Assembly (NCBI GenBank): GCA_016212085.1
Contig: JACRHL010000011.1
Span: 1 to 64,000 of the forward strand
Direction: 5' to 3'
Length of the DNA: 64,000 bases
From: Nitrospirota bacterium
GTDB taxonomy: Bacteria; Nitrospirota; JACRHL01
Positions 43,559 through 53,037 of the stretch are shown one piece after another; position 1 is the first letter of the stretch; each line of letters begins with the position of its first letter. The translations under genes were made by a program, and so were the position numbers. A model generated the notes under the pieces. That model did not search any database. It was not told the DNA's origin and saw nothing but the letters and a program-made list of their open reading frames with translations.

Positions 43559-44809
43559 ATGGCCAAAGTGGAGAACGGCGACAGCCAGTTCCGGTGTTCC
43601 TTTTGCGGCAAGGCCCGCGAGGAGGTGCGCAAGCTGGTGGCCGGCCCCACCGTCTACATCTGCGACGAGTGCATCGATCTGTGCAACGACATCATCGCGG
43701 AGGACTGGGAGGACGCCAAGGAAAAGCAGGTTTCCGAGCTCCCCAAGCCCGTTGAGATCAAGGCCATCCTGGACGACTACGTGATCGGCCAGGAGCGCGC
43801 CAAGAAGGTGCTGTCCGTCGCGGTCCACAACCACTACAAGCGCATCCACTACGGCCAGGGCGACGACATCGAGCTGCAGAAGGGCAACATCCTGCTGATC
43901 GGCCCCACCGGCACCGGCAAGACCCTGCTGGCGCAAACCCTGGCGCGCATCATCGACGTGCCGTTCGCCATCGCCGACGCCACCACCCTCACCGAGGCGG
44001 GCTACGTGGGCGAGGACGTGGAAACCATCATCCTCAAGCTGCTCCAGGCCTCCGACTACGACGTGGAGCGGGCCGAGCGCGGCATCGTCTACATCGACGA
44101 GATCGACAAGGTCACCCGGAAGAGCGAGAACGTTTCCATCACCCGCGACGTGTCCGGCGAGGGGGTGCAGCAGGCGCTGCTGAAGCTCATCGAGGGCACC
44201 GTGGCCAACATTCCGCCGCAGGGTGGCCGCAAGCACCCGCACCAGGAGTTCGTGCAGGTGAACACCAAGCACATCCTGTTCATCTGCGGCGGCGCCTTCG
44301 TGGGGCTCGAGAACATCATCGAGCGGCGCCTGGGCGATCACGCCCTGGGCTTCGGCTCCGACATCCAGCCGCGTCACAAGAAGAGCCTGGGGGCGCTGTA
44401 CGGCCAGTTGCAGTCGGAAGACCTGCTCAAGTTCGGCCTGATCCCCGAGTTCGTCGGCCGCCTGCCGGTGGCCGCCACCCTGACGGAGCTGGACGAGGAG
44501 GCCCTGGTGCAGATCCTGTCCGAGCCCAAGAACGCCCTCTCCAAGCAGTACGAGAAGCTGTTCTCGCTGGACCGGGTGAAGCTGCGCTTCTCCGAGGGCG
44601 CGTTGCGTGCCGTGGCGCGCAAGGCGCTCACCCACAAGACCGGCGCCCGCGGCCTGCGCACCATCCTGGAAAATGTCATGCTCGATCTCATGTACGAGAT
44701 CCCGTCCAGCACCGACGTGCGCGAGGTGGTCATCACCCAGGACGTGATCGAGGGCAAGGGCCAGCCGGTGCTGATGTACGATTCCGACAAGGGAATCAAG
44801 TCGGCCTGA
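43559..44809 (+). CDS. clpX: ATP-dependent Clp protease unfoldase subunit
   Basis: AAA+ unfoldase of ClpXP. The N-terminal C4 zinc finger ([16 protein letters not shown] and [13 protein letters not shown]) is intact. Walker [16 protein letters not shown], Walker [10 protein letters not shown], the pore loop GYVGEDVE and the ClpP-docking region ([14 protein letters not shown]) are present. ATG 43559 is chosen over ATG 43553 because AAGGAG ends one base before 43553, giving correct spacing only for 43559. At 416 residues it is normal. lon, often next, is absent. Confidence 0.96.
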   Translation: MAKVENGDSQFRCSFCGKAREEVRKLVAGPTVYICDECIDLCNDIIAEDWEDAKEKQVSELPKPVEIKAILDDYVIGQERAKKVLSVAVHNHYKRIHYGQGDDIELQKGNILLIGPTGTGKTLLAQTLARIIDVPFAIADATTLTEAGYVGEDVETIILKLLQASDYDVERAERGIVYIDEIDKVTRKSENVSITRDVSGEGVQQALLKLIEGTVANIPPQGGRKHPHQEFVQVNTKHILFICGGAFVGLENIIERRLGDHALGFGSDIQPRHKKSLGALYGQLQSEDLLKFGLIPEFVGRLPVAATLTELDEEALVQILSEPKNALSKQYEKLFSLDRVKLRFSEGALRAVARKALTHKTGARGLRTILENVMLDLMYEIPSSTDVREVVITQDVIEGKGQPVLMYDSDKGIKSA

Positions 44810-46371
44810 TGGGCCGGCTTCCGTTCCCAGCAAGGGGAAGGTCGCTCCTTCCCCTTTTTTTTGCCTGCCTGACCGCCCTCGGCGGCTGCACGGGCAACGG
44901 CCGGCCCGCCGCCGATTCCGGCGCGGGAACGGTGGTGGTGGCCATCGAGGCCACCCCCACCAACCTGGACCCGCGCCTGGCCACCGACGCCTATTCGGAG
45001 CGCATCGGCCAACTGCTGTTCCACAAGCTGGTGCGGGTGGGGCCCAACCTGGAGGTGGTGCCCGACCTGGCCACCGCCTGGGAGATTCCGAACCCCACCA
45101 CGTACCGGTTCACGCTGAAGCAGGGCGTCACCTTCCACGACGGCACGCCGCTCACCGCCGCCGACGTGGTCTACACCTTTAACTGGATCCGCGACCCGGC
45201 CAACGGCTCGCCGCACCGCGCCGCCTACGGGCAGATCGCCCGCGTGGTGGCGGAGGACGATCACACGGTGCGCTTCGATCTCACCGCGCCGCACGCCCCG
45301 TTCCTGGTGAACATGGTGCGCGGCATCGTGCCCGCCCACGGGGGGGACGACCCGGCCTACGCGCTTAACCCGGTGGGCAGCGGCCCGTTCCGGCTGGTGG
45401 AGAACCGCCCCGGCGAGCGCATCACCCTGGCCGCCTTCGACGGCTATGTGGGCGGCCGGCCGCCGTCGGACCGCATCGTGTTCCGCATCCTGCCCGAGGA
45501 TACCGTGCGCATGCTGGCCCTCAAGAAGGGCGACGTGCACATGGTGCTGAACGCCCTGCCGCCGGACGCCGTCGACCTGCTGGCCAGGGAGCCGCACCTG
45601 GTGGCGGAGCGGGGCCCCGGCACCAATTACAGCTACCTGGGATTCAACCTGGAGGACCCGGTGCTGAAGGTGCCGGCGGTGCGCCAGGCCATCGCCCACG
45701 CCATCGACCGGCAGGCCATCATCGACGCCATCTACCAGGGTCAGGCGCGCCCCGCCAAGGGGCTGCTCACGCCGGAGCACTGGGCCTACAACGGCGCGGT
45801 GACCACTTACGCCTACGACCCCGGGCGCGCCCGGGCCCTGCTCGACGGGGCGGGGTTCCCGGACCCGGACGGGGAGGCGCCGCGCCTCGCCCTCACCTAC
45901 AAGACCAGCCAGAACGAGCTGACCCGCCGTATCGGCGAGGTGCTCCAGCAGCAGCTCGCCCAGGTGGGCATCCAGGTGACCGTGCGCGCCTACGAGTGGG
46001 GCACCTTCTACGCCGACATCAAGAAGGGCAACTTCCAGCTCTTCACCCTGTCGTGGGTGGGCATCACCGATCCGGATATCTTCTACGATGTGTTCCACTC
46101 CGCCAGCGTGCCGCCGGACGGTGCCAACCGGGGCCGCTACCGCGATGAACGGGTGGACGCCCTGCTTGCCGCCGCCCGCGCCACGCCGGAGCGGGTGGAG
46201 CGGGCGCGCCTGTACGGCTCCGTGCAGGCCATCGTGGCGGATACGCTGCCCTACGTGCCGCTGTGGCACCCGGACGCGGTGCTGGTGCGCGACCGGCGCC
46301 TGACCGGCTTCGAACTCACCCCCACCGGCGACTACACCTCGCTGGCGCGGGCGCGGTTGAACCCGTCCTGA
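44809..46371 (+). CDS. peptide/nickel-type ABC solute-binding lipoprotein (SBP family 5)
   Basis: A 520-residue precursor. [15 protein letters not shown] is a lipoprotein signal peptide with the lipobox cysteine. Family 5 signatures follow: [40 protein letters not shown] and the peptide-site region [15 protein letters not shown]. No permease or ATPase genes are adjacent, so it must use distant partners or act alone. The ATG overlaps the clpX stop (TGATG), but a strong terminator lies inside codons 8-18, so most clpX transcripts should stop there; how this gene is transcribed is unclear. A start after the terminator would remove the signal peptide. Confidence 0.85.
   Translation: MGRLPFPARGRSLLPLFFACLTALGGCTGNGRPAADSGAGTVVVAIEATPTNLDPRLATDAYSERIGQLLFHKLVRVGPNLEVVPDLATAWEIPNPTTYRFTLKQGVTFHDGTPLTAADVVYTFNWIRDPANGSPHRAAYGQIARVVAEDDHTVRFDLTAPHAPFLVNMVRGIVPAHGGDDPAYALNPVGSGPFRLVENRPGERITLAAFDGYVGGRPPSDRIVFRILPEDTVRMLALKKGDVHMVLNALPPDAVDLLAREPHLVAERGPGTNYSYLGFNLEDPVLKVPAVRQAIAHAIDRQAIIDAIYQGQARPAKGLLTPEHWAYNGAVTTYAYDPGRARALLDGAGFPDPDGEAPRLALTYKTSQNELTRRIGEVLQQQLAQVGIQVTVRAYEWGTFYADIKKGNFQLFTLSWVGITDPDIFYDVFHSASVPPDGANRGRYRDERVDALLAAARATPERVERARLYGSVQAIVADTLPYVPLWHPDAVLVRDRRLTGFELTPTGDYTSLARARLNPS
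44832..44862 (+). terminator. rho-independent terminator of clpX, inside the next coding sequence
   Basis: AAGGGGAAGG (44832-44841), loop TCGCT, CCTTCCCCTT (44847-44856) form a perfect 10-bp stem; the T-run continues to 44862. The T-run encodes Leu-Phe-Phe of the solute-binding protein signal peptide. Confidence 0.85.
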
Positions 46372-46393
46372 CCAAACCGATAGAGGGAAAGAC

Positions 46394-47143
46394 ATGCCCA
46401 AACGCCTTGTTCCGGCCCTGCTGTCGGTGCTGGCCGGACTGACCCTGACGGCCTGCGCCCCGGATACCGAAAAATTGCTGGCCCCCCTGGCGGAGATGGC
46501 GCGCGGCGCCGTGACCGAGACCGATGCGCGGGTGGACAAGGCGCACCGGCTGCTGGTCGACGAGGTGGCGGCCCTGCCGCAGGTGGCGCGCGGGTGGCGC
46601 TCCGACGCCGGCGCGGATCAGCCCGTCGACTGGGGGCAGACCCCCTACGTGGCCGTGGGGGTGGTGGATGCCGGGGGCGTGCTCAAGGCGGCCTTTCCGC
46701 GCGCGGCCGAGGGATTCGGCACGCTGCTGGCGGAGGCGGCGGACGGCCCGGAGGTGGGCGACCTGCACATCGTCCCCAACACCTTCACCTTCACCGTCGG
46801 GTTGCGCCACACGCCGGCGGACGGCGGCGGCGTCCGCGTGACGGCCCTGCTCGATGTGGACGCCGTGCTGCTGGACGGGGTGGTCAAGCCCGTGGCCAAG
46901 GCGGCGGGTGGCTACGCGTTCCTGGCCAACCGCGACCACCGGGTGATCCTGGCCAACAACACCAAGCTGATCGGCCAGTCCATGGACAAGCTGGGCCTGC
47001 CGCTGCCCGCGCCCGGCGCCGATGCGGTGGGCGAGGTGACCGTGGGCGACCGCGCCTATTACGTGGCCTGCGCCGCCTCCGCCGGCGCCAACGGCTGGGT
47101 GCTGGGCGTCCTGGTGCCGCAGGACGCCGCCAAGGGGAACTGA
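46394..47143 (+). CDS. lipoprotein with a Cache-like sensory fold
   Basis: A 249-residue precursor with signal peptide [13 protein letters not shown] and lipobox cysteine. After an N-terminal helix ([20 protein letters not shown]), the C-terminal part reads [25 protein letters not shown] and [15 protein letters not shown], matching the second half of periplasmic Cache domains of chemoreceptors and sensor kinases. Here no membrane-spanning signalling domain is attached, so it would be a stand-alone lipid-anchored ligand binder. It lies 22 bases after the solute-binding lipoprotein gene and is probably in the same operon. Ligand unknown. Confidence 0.65.
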   Translation: MPKRLVPALLSVLAGLTLTACAPDTEKLLAPLAEMARGAVTETDARVDKAHRLLVDEVAALPQVARGWRSDAGADQPVDWGQTPYVAVGVVDAGGVLKAAFPRAAEGFGTLLAEAADGPEVGDLHIVPNTFTFTVGLRHTPADGGGVRVTALLDVDAVLLDGVVKPVAKAAGGYAFLANRDHRVILANNTKLIGQSMDKLGLPLPAPGADAVGEVTVGDRAYYVACAASAGANGWVLGVLVPQDAAKGN

Positions 47144-47157
47144 CGCCGCTCCGCCGT

Positions 47158-47179
47158 CCGGCGCCGGGCGCGGCGCCGG
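47158..47179. terminator. hairpin between convergent genes
   Basis: CCGGCGCC (47158-47165) pairs perfectly with GGCGCCGG (47172-47179) in the 37-base gap between the lipoprotein stop and the sirtuin stop. There is no T-run; it may act as a bidirectional 3' end. Confidence 0.4.
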
Positions 47180-47180
47180 G

Positions 47181-47906
47181 TCATTCGGGGATCAGCCGCG
47201 GCAGGATGTCGCCGGCGGCGCCCATCAGGCTCACGTCCGCCAGGGCCGAGTGGGGGGTGGGTTCGCGGTTCACCTCGATGACGAAGGCGCCGTTCTGCCT
47301 GGCCACCCCCGCCAGCGAGGCCGCCGGCTGCACCTGGCCGGAGGTGCCGACGATGAGCGCCACGTCGCAGTACTCGAAGGCGCCGAAGGCGCGCTCCAGC
47401 ACCTCCCCCTCCAGGCTCTCGCCGAACCACACGATGTGCGGCCGCAGCATGCCGCCGCAGATGCCGCAGGCGGGCGGAATGGGGATGGGCACGCGGCGGT
47501 CCTCGGCCACCCGGTGGCAGGCGGTGCAGCGTGCCTTCCAGATGTTGCCGTGCATCTCCACCGGCTGGAGGCTGCCCGCCAGGGCGTGCAGGCCGTCCAC
47601 GTTCTGGGTGACCAGGGTGACCGCGCCGTGGCGGTGCTCCAGCCGCGCCAGCGCCAGGTGCCCGGCGTTGGGGACGCAGCGGGCCACCCGCTCACGGCGC
47701 CAGTCGTACCATTCCCATACCAGCTTGGGGTCGCGGGAGAAGGCCTCCGGGGTGGCGAGCTGTTCCGGGCGGAAATCGCGCCACAGCCCGTCGGCCCCCC
47801 GGAAGGTGGGCATGCCGCTCTCGGCGGAGATGCCGGCGCCGGTGAGCACCGCCACGCGCCGGCTGGCGGACAGCCGCTCCCGCGCCTGGATCAATGGACC
47901 GTTCAT
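47181..47906 (-). CDS. cobB: NAD-dependent protein deacylase (sirtuin)
   Basis: Removes acetyl or succinyl groups from lysines using NAD. AVLTGAGISAESGMPTFRG is the NAD-binding GAGxS..PDFRG equivalent; LVTQNVDGLHALAG holds the TQNxD motif; the catalytic His is in VEMHGNIWKARC. Zinc cysteines are in RCTACHR and CGICGGML; HIVWFGESL and VGTSGQVQPAASL complete the fold. ATG 47906 gives 241 residues, the class III (CobB) length; an ATG 5 codons upstream is possible. It is divergent from serS. Confidence 0.92.
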   Translation of the reverse strand: MNGPLIQARERLSASRRVAVLTGAGISAESGMPTFRGADGLWRDFRPEQLATPEAFSRDPKLVWEWYDWRRERVARCVPNAGHLALARLEHRHGAVTLVTQNVDGLHALAGSLQPVEMHGNIWKARCTACHRVAEDRRVPIPIPPACGICGGMLRPHIVWFGESLEGEVLERAFGAFEYCDVALIVGTSGQVQPAASLAGVARQNGAFVIEVNREPTPHSALADVSLMGAAGDILPRLIPE

Positions 47907-48052
47907 GTCCCACCCCCCCATGGCTTGGACCCCGGTGGCGGATTTGACCGCAGCCCCCGCTTCGCCTATCATTCGCCGCTTCCGGCACCGGCCGCCACGC
48001 GGGCGTGGTGCCACGTTTTCAGTCTAGCCGCTTGGGAGCCGCAGCGCACGCC

Positions 48053-49330
48053 GTGCTCGACATTCGCCTGATCCGAGAGACGCCCGAACTGGTCCAGGCG
48101 GCCCTGCGCCGGCGGGGCGGCAGCGTGCGCCTGGACGAGCTGCTCGCCGCCGACACCGAGCGGCGCCGGGTCACCGCCGAGGCGGAGGGCATCAAGGCGC
48201 GCCAGAACGAGGCCTCCAAGGAGATCGCCCGGATCAAGCGCGCCGACGGGGACGCCTCGGCGCTGCTGGCGGAGATGAAGGACATCGCCGACCGCGCCAA
48301 GGCCCTGACCGAGCGCGCCCGCGAGCTGGAGGAGGCGGTGCAGCAGGTGCTGCTCACCCTCCCCAACATGCCCCAGGACGACGTGCCGGACGGCGCCGGC
48401 GAGGCCGACAACGTGGAGCTGCGCCGGGTGGGCGCCCCGACTCTGCTGGGGTTCCCGGCCCGATCCCACGATGTGTTGGGCGAGGGGCTGGGGCTGATGG
48501 ACTTCGCCCGCGCCGCCAAGATCGCCGGCGCCCGCTTCGCCTCCTACCGGGGGCCGCTGGCGCGCATGGAGCGGGCCCTCACGGCGCTGATGCTCGACCT
48601 GCACACCGGCGCCCACGGCTTCACCGAGGTGGTGGCGCCATACCTGGTGAACGCCAGCGCCATGCTGGGCACCGGGCAGCTCCCCAAGTTCGCCGAGGAC
48701 CTGTTCACCATCCCGGCGGACGGCCTGTACCTGATCCCCACCGCCGAGGTGTCGCTCACCAACCTGTATGGCGGCGAGATCCTGGCCGAGGCCGACCTGC
48801 CGCTGAAGATGACCGCCTTCTCCCCCTGCTTCCGGCGCGAGGCGGGCAGCTACGGCAAGGACACCAAGGGGCTGATCCGCCAGCACCAGTTCCACAAGGT
48901 GGAGATGGTGATGCTGGTGCACCCGGAGAAGTCGGCCGAGGCGCTGGAGTTCATCACCGCCTGCGCCGAGAAGGTGTTGCAACGGCTTGAACTGCCATAC
49001 CGGGTGATCACGCTGTGCACCGGGGACTTGGGTTTTGGCGCCCAAAAGACGTATGATATCGAGGTTTGGCTGCCGGCCCAGGATACCTACCGGGAAATCT
49101 CGTCCTGCTCCAATTTCGGGGACTTCCAGGCGCGCCGGGCGGGCATCCGCTTCAAGGGGCCCGGCGGCAAGCCGCGCCTGGTGCACACCCTGAACGGCTC
49201 CGGCCTTGCGGTGGGGCGCACCCTGGTGGCGGTGATGGAGAATTACCAGCGGGAAGACGGCACCATCCGTGTTCCCGACGCGCTGCGGCCCTACATGGGC
49301 GGCCTGGAGGTGATCGCCCCGGCCGGGTAG
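48053..49330 (+). CDS. serS: seryl-tRNA synthetase
   Basis: Charges tRNA-Ser with serine. The N-terminal coiled-coil arm (about residues 30-100, rich in Ala/Glu/Lys) grips the long variable arm of tRNA-Ser. Class II motifs are seen in PKFAEDLFTIPADGLYLIPT, the motif 2 region FSPCFRREAGSYGKDTKGL and the motif 3 segment LNGSGLAVGRTLVAVMENYQ. It starts at GTG 48053 with GGGAG upstream and is 425 residues, standard. Two serine tRNA genes follow within 130 bases. Confidence 0.95.
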   Translation: MLDIRLIRETPELVQAALRRRGGSVRLDELLAADTERRRVTAEAEGIKARQNEASKEIARIKRADGDASALLAEMKDIADRAKALTERARELEEAVQQVLLTLPNMPQDDVPDGAGEADNVELRRVGAPTLLGFPARSHDVLGEGLGLMDFARAAKIAGARFASYRGPLARMERALTALMLDLHTGAHGFTEVVAPYLVNASAMLGTGQLPKFAEDLFTIPADGLYLIPTAEVSLTNLYGGEILAEADLPLKMTAFSPCFRREAGSYGKDTKGLIRQHQFHKVEMVMLVHPEKSAEALEFITACAEKVLQRLELPYRVITLCTGDLGFGAQKTYDIEVWLPAQDTYREISSCSNFGDFQARRAGIRFKGPGGKPRLVHTLNGSGLAVGRTLVAVMENYQREDGTIRVPDALRPYMGGLEVIAPAG

Positions 49331-49350
49331 GGGCGGAGGCGGGGTTGCCC

Positions 49351-49436
49351 GGAGGAGTGGCCGAGCGGTTGAAGGCGGCGGTCTTGAAAACCGTTGGGTG
49401 AAAGCCCCGGGGGTTCGAATCCCTCCTCCTCCGCCA
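49351..49436 (+). tRNA. tRNA-Ser (anticodon TGA)
   Basis: Acceptor GGAGGAG pairs with CTCCTCC (49426-49432), discriminator G and encoded CCA (49434-49436). The anticodon loop CTTGAAA holds TGA, reading UCA/UCG-type serine codons. A short extra arm (GGGTGAAAGCCC) is present as expected for a class II tRNA. It starts 20 bases after the serS stop. Confidence 0.93.
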
Positions 49437-49459
49437 CGCCGCCGGCGTATTTCGAGTTT

Positions 49460-49555
<96 letters not shown>

Positions 49556-49606
49556 TTTTGGGTGTGCCCGCCACCGGCAAACGGGGCGGGCCCGTTTTCG
49601 GGTTGC

Positions 49607-50209
49607 ATGGCACGACACGCGACAGTCTGGCTTCTGGCGGGCATGCTGCTGACGGCGGCGGCCTGTACCCCCAAGTCCGAGCAGGCGGCCGCCCCGGCGC
49701 CGGAACCGCCCGCGGCCCCGGCCGCCCCGGCGCCGGCGAACCCGCACGGTGCCGATCCCCACGCCCTGGGCGGCACGCCGCTGCCCGCCGGCCACGTGGA
49801 CGAGATGGCCATGGCCCACGGCGCCGTGGATGTGTCCGCCGCCGCCAAGAAGGGCAAGACCGTGGTGCCGCCGGAGGTTGCCGGCCGCTGGAAGGCCGCC
49901 ACCTTCATCCTGGTGGACCGGGGCGGCAGCCAGGCCACCGAGATCCAGGTGCCCCTGGAGGGGGAGTACACCTTCGGCGACGGCCACCTGAAGCTTTTTT
50001 TGCATCACTTCTTGCCTGACCTGAAGATAAACGACGATAATGTGTACACCTCGGTGTCCAACAACCCGGACAATCCGGCGGCACACGTGACCATCTACGA
50101 GGACGGCAAGGAGGTCTTCGAGGGGTGGCTGTTCTCGGAGTTCCCGGGGATTCATCCCTTTCAGCATCCCCGTTACGGGGTCACGCTCAAGGCGGGGGTC
50201 CCAAGCTGA
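49607..50209 (+). CDS. predicted lipoprotein of unknown function
   Basis: A 200-residue precursor with signal peptide VWLLAGMLLTAAAC, the cysteine being the lipid site, then an Ala/Pro-rich linker and a His/Asp-rich stretch. The folded part (from about residue 80) contains GKTVVPPEVAGRWKAATFIL and HLKLFLHHFLPDLKINDDNV. I recognise no family, though the acidic segment and regular beta pattern look like a DUF2155-type periplasmic protein; this is tentative. It sits between tRNA genes without obvious partners. Confidence 0.62.
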   Translation: MARHATVWLLAGMLLTAAACTPKSEQAAAPAPEPPAAPAAPAPANPHGADPHALGGTPLPAGHVDEMAMAHGAVDVSAAAKKGKTVVPPEVAGRWKAATFILVDRGGSQATEIQVPLEGEYTFGDGHLKLFLHHFLPDLKINDDNVYTSVSNNPDNPAAHVTIYEDGKEVFEGWLFSEFPGIHPFQHPRYGVTLKAGVPS

Positions 50210-50230
50210 CCTCCATGCCTCACAACTTAC

Positions 50231-50307
50231 GCGCCCGTGGCTCAGCTGGATAGAGCATCAGACTACGAATCTGAGGGTCGCACGTTCGAATCGTGCCGGG
50301 CGCGCCA
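50231..50307 (+). tRNA. tRNA-Arg (anticodon ACG)
   Basis: Acceptor GCGCCCG pairs with CGGGCGC (50297-50303), discriminator G, encoded CCA (50305-50307). The D-arm contains CTCAGCTGGATAGAG, the anticodon loop CTACGAA gives ACG (expected to be edited to ICG by TadA), and the T-arm GTTCGAATC is canonical. Length 77 with CCA. Confidence 0.95.
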
Positions 50308-50313
50308 CAACAA

Positions 50314-50347
50314 ACAAGGGGTCAGGCCAAAATGCCTGGCCCCTTGT
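50314..50347 (+). terminator. terminator after tRNA-Arg
   Basis: ACAAGGGGTCAGGC (50314-50327) pairs with GCCTGGCCCCTTGT (50334-50347), a 14-bp stem with one G-T wobble and a 6-base loop, starting 7 bases after the tRNA end. The T-run is weak. Confidence 0.75.
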
Positions 50348-50402
50348 TGCGTTGTGCGTCCGTGAGTTGCCTCCCGCTGGGATTTAAGGGTGTAATGGGC
50401 CC

Positions 50403-51773
50403 ATGAACACCCCGCACGATTCACCCGGCCCACCCGCGGACGACGGTGGCCGGCCCGGCCCGGTGAGCTTCCGGGAGGCGTTCCTGTTCTGGCTGAAGCT
50501 GGGCTTCATCAGCTTCGGCGGGCCCGCCGGGCAGATGGCCATCATGCATGCCGAACTGGTCGAGCGCCGCCGCTGGATCAGCGAGAAGCGCTTTCTTCAC
50601 GCACTGAACTACTGCATGGTGCTTCCCGGCCCCGAGGCGCAGCAGCTTGCGACCTACATCGGCTGGCTGATGCACCGCACCTGGGGCGGCATCGTCGCGG
50701 GCACGCTGTTCGTGCTGCCGTCGCTGTTCATCCTGATCGCCCTGTCGTGGCTCTACGTCGCCTTTGGCGATGTGCCCGTGGTCGCCGGGCTGTTCTACGG
50801 CATCAAGCCCGCCGTGGTGGCGATCGTGGTCCATGCGGCGTACCGGATCGGCTCGCGCGCGTTGCGGAACCCGGCGTTGTGGGCGATTGCCGCCGCATCC
50901 TTCGTGGCCATATTCGCGCTCGACGTGCCGTTTCCGGCCATCGTGGCCGGTGCGGCGCTGATCGGTTATGTGGGAGGGCGCGTCGCGCCCGGCCGCTTCA
51001 AGACGGGTGGCGGGCATGGCAAGGCGAATAGGTCGTTCGGCCCGGCCGTCATCGACGACAATACGCCCGCGCCCCCCCATGCGCGCTTTCACGGGGGCCG
51101 CCTTGCGACGGTGCTGGTTGTCGGGGCGCTGCTGTGGGCCGTGCCGATGGCGCTGCTCACCGTTGCCATGGGGTGGGATCACACCCTCACGCAGATGGGG
51201 TGGTTCTTCACCAAGGCCGCCCTGGTGACCTTTGGCGGCGCCTACGCCGTGCTGCCCTACGTCTACCAGGGGGCGGTGGAGCACCACGGCTGGCTGACCG
51301 CCACCCAGATGATCGACGGCATGGCCCTGGGTGAATCCACGCCGGGGCCGCTGATCATGGTGGTGGCCTTCGTCGGCTTCGTGGGGGGCTACGCGAAGGC
51401 GCTGTTCGGGCCGGAGGCGTTGTTGCTGGCCGGTGCGCTCGCCGCCACGCTGGTCACCTGGTTCACCTTTCTGCCCTCCTTCCTGTTCATCCTGGCGGGA
51501 GGCCCGCTGGTGGAATCGACCCACGACAACCTGACGTTCACCGCCCCGCTCACCGCCATCACGGCCGCGGTGGTGGGGGTGATCCTGAACCTGGCGCTGT
51601 TCTTCTGTTATCACGTCCTGTGGCCGCGTGGCTTGGGTGGCCCGTTCGACTGGCCCTCGGCGATGCTCGCGCTCGGCGCGGCCGTCGCGCTGATCCGCTA
51701 CGGGCGCGGCGTGATCCCGGTCATCGCCGCCTGCGCCATGGCCGGCCTGGCGCTGAAGCTCCTGCTCCCGTGA
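50403..51773 (+). CDS. chrA: chromate transporter, two-domain form
   Basis: CHR-family membrane transporter that extrudes chromate. The two homologous halves are visible: LKLGFISFGGPAGQMAIMHA plus LPGPEAQQLATYIGWLMH in the N-terminal half and FTKAALVTFGGAYAVLPYVY plus ALGESTPGPLIMVVAFVGF in the C-terminal half. At 456 residues with about 10-12 spans it is the long ChrA form. ATG 50403 has no strong ribosome binding site. No chrB regulator is next to it; it converges with the molybdate transporter gene. Confidence 0.9.
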   Translation: MNTPHDSPGPPADDGGRPGPVSFREAFLFWLKLGFISFGGPAGQMAIMHAELVERRRWISEKRFLHALNYCMVLPGPEAQQLATYIGWLMHRTWGGIVAGTLFVLPSLFILIALSWLYVAFGDVPVVAGLFYGIKPAVVAIVVHAAYRIGSRALRNPALWAIAAASFVAIFALDVPFPAIVAGAALIGYVGGRVAPGRFKTGGGHGKANRSFGPAVIDDNTPAPPHARFHGGRLATVLVVGALLWAVPMALLTVAMGWDHTLTQMGWFFTKAALVTFGGAYAVLPYVYQGAVEHHGWLTATQMIDGMALGESTPGPLIMVVAFVGFVGGYAKALFGPEALLLAGALAATLVTWFTFLPSFLFILAGGPLVESTHDNLTFTAPLTAITAAVVGVILNLALFFCYHVLWPRGLGGPFDWPSAMLALGAAVALIRYGRGVIPVIAACAMAGLALKLLLP

Positions 51774-51807
51774 GGCCGCCGGGCGGACCGTGCGCGAACG
51801 GCGCGGG

Positions 51808-53037
51808 TCAATGCTGCGGCATCGGCAGGGGGCGGCGGCGCAGGATGAACGCCAGGGCGATGCCGACCGTGACCGCGGTCAGGGTACCGGCGACGATGGT
51901 GATCCCGCCGATGGTGAGCGCCACGAAAAAACCCTCCCGGTCGGCCACCACGTGGCGCACCAGCATGCCGTGCTCGATGCCGATGTAGATCAGCAGCACC
52001 CCCAGCACGGCGGGCGGGATGATGGCGGCCAGGGTGGCCGCGCTGGCGCCGAACAGCAGGGCGAACAGGACCAGGGCGGTGCCGATGATCAGCGGCGCGG
52101 CCATGGTGCGCGCGCCAAACTTGTAGTGGGCGGTCAGCCCGCCGGCGCCGTGGCACATGGGCATGCCGCCCACCAGGCCGGTGATCACGTTGCCGACTCC
52201 CAGGCTGGTGGACAGGGCCACGGGGGTTGCCCGCCGGGCCTGGGCCCCGTAGTAGTCGCGCGCCGTGTTGCTGGCGCAGACGATGGCGTTGCCGAAGGTC
52301 AGCGGCAGTTGGGGGATGACCAGCATCACGAAGGCGGCGGCCAGCATTTCGGCGGGCGGCATGGACAGGGCGATGGGCGCGGCGCCCAGGGTGATGCCGC
52401 TGGGCAGGGTCGTGTAGCCGACCGCGATTCCGGCCACGGTGCCGACCCCCAGCACCGCCAGCGCGGCGGGTATGCGGCGGTTGCCCAGCAGCACCAGCAG
52501 CAGGATCGCCGCCCCCACGCCCACCACGACGCCCAGCGGAACCGTTCCCAGAACGGGCAGCGACAGCCGTGGCGGCGCTCCCTGGGCAACCCCCAGGGCC
52601 GGTTTGGCGAACAGGGCGATGCCGCCCTTGATCATGAGCAGGCCCACCCCCAGCTGGATGCCCCGGATGACGGGCAGGGTGAAGATGCGGCCCAGCAGTT
52701 CCGAAAGGCGCGTGACCGCCATCAGCAGCAGCAGCGCCCCCATCATCACGCCCGCCGCGCTGAGCATGCCGGGCGCCATGCCCGTGGCGATGGCGATGGC
52801 CGCCGCCGCCTTCAGGGGCTGCACGGGCATGGGGATGCGGTAGTAGAGGCCGCAGCCGATGTACATGAGCCCGGTGCACAGGAACACGGCGGTGCCGTTC
52901 ATGCCGTTCTGGGCGATGAGGGCGATGGCCAGCGGCAGCAGGATGCCCACGTCGCCGAACGCGCCCGCCCACTCCGCGCGGGTGAAGCGCAGCGGCAGCC
53001 CGCCGGTCGCGGTGGATTTCAACGGCTTGGCCATCAT
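51808..53037 (-). CDS. putative molybdate/sulfate transporter, MOT1 type
   Basis: A 409-residue protein with about 10-12 spans. FTRAEWAGAFGDVGILLPLAIAL and YRIPMPVQPLKAAAAIAIATG are the two conserved blocks of the MOT1/SulP-related family; MPMCHGAGGLTAHYKFGART is the third. MOT1 proteins take up molybdate in plants and bacteria. As the last gene of the nif operon, next to nifV and hesA, molybdate supply for FeMo-cofactor is the likely role. ATG 53037 and ATG 53034 are adjacent, and GAGGAG upstream fits either. It overlaps the hesA stop. Confidence 0.82.
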   Translation of the reverse strand: MMAKPLKSTATGGLPLRFTRAEWAGAFGDVGILLPLAIALIAQNGMNGTAVFLCTGLMYIGCGLYYRIPMPVQPLKAAAAIAIATGMAPGMLSAAGVMMGALLLLMAVTRLSELLGRIFTLPVIRGIQLGVGLLMIKGGIALFAKPALGVAQGAPPRLSLPVLGTVPLGVVVGVGAAILLLVLLGNRRIPAALAVLGVGTVAGIAVGYTTLPSGITLGAAPIALSMPPAEMLAAAFVMLVIPQLPLTFGNAIVCASNTARDYYGAQARRATPVALSTSLGVGNVITGLVGGMPMCHGAGGLTAHYKFGARTMAAPLIIGTALVLFALLFGASAATLAAIIPPAVLGVLLIYIGIEHGMLVRHVVADREGFFVALTIGGITIVAGTLTAVTVGIALAFILRRRPLPMPQH

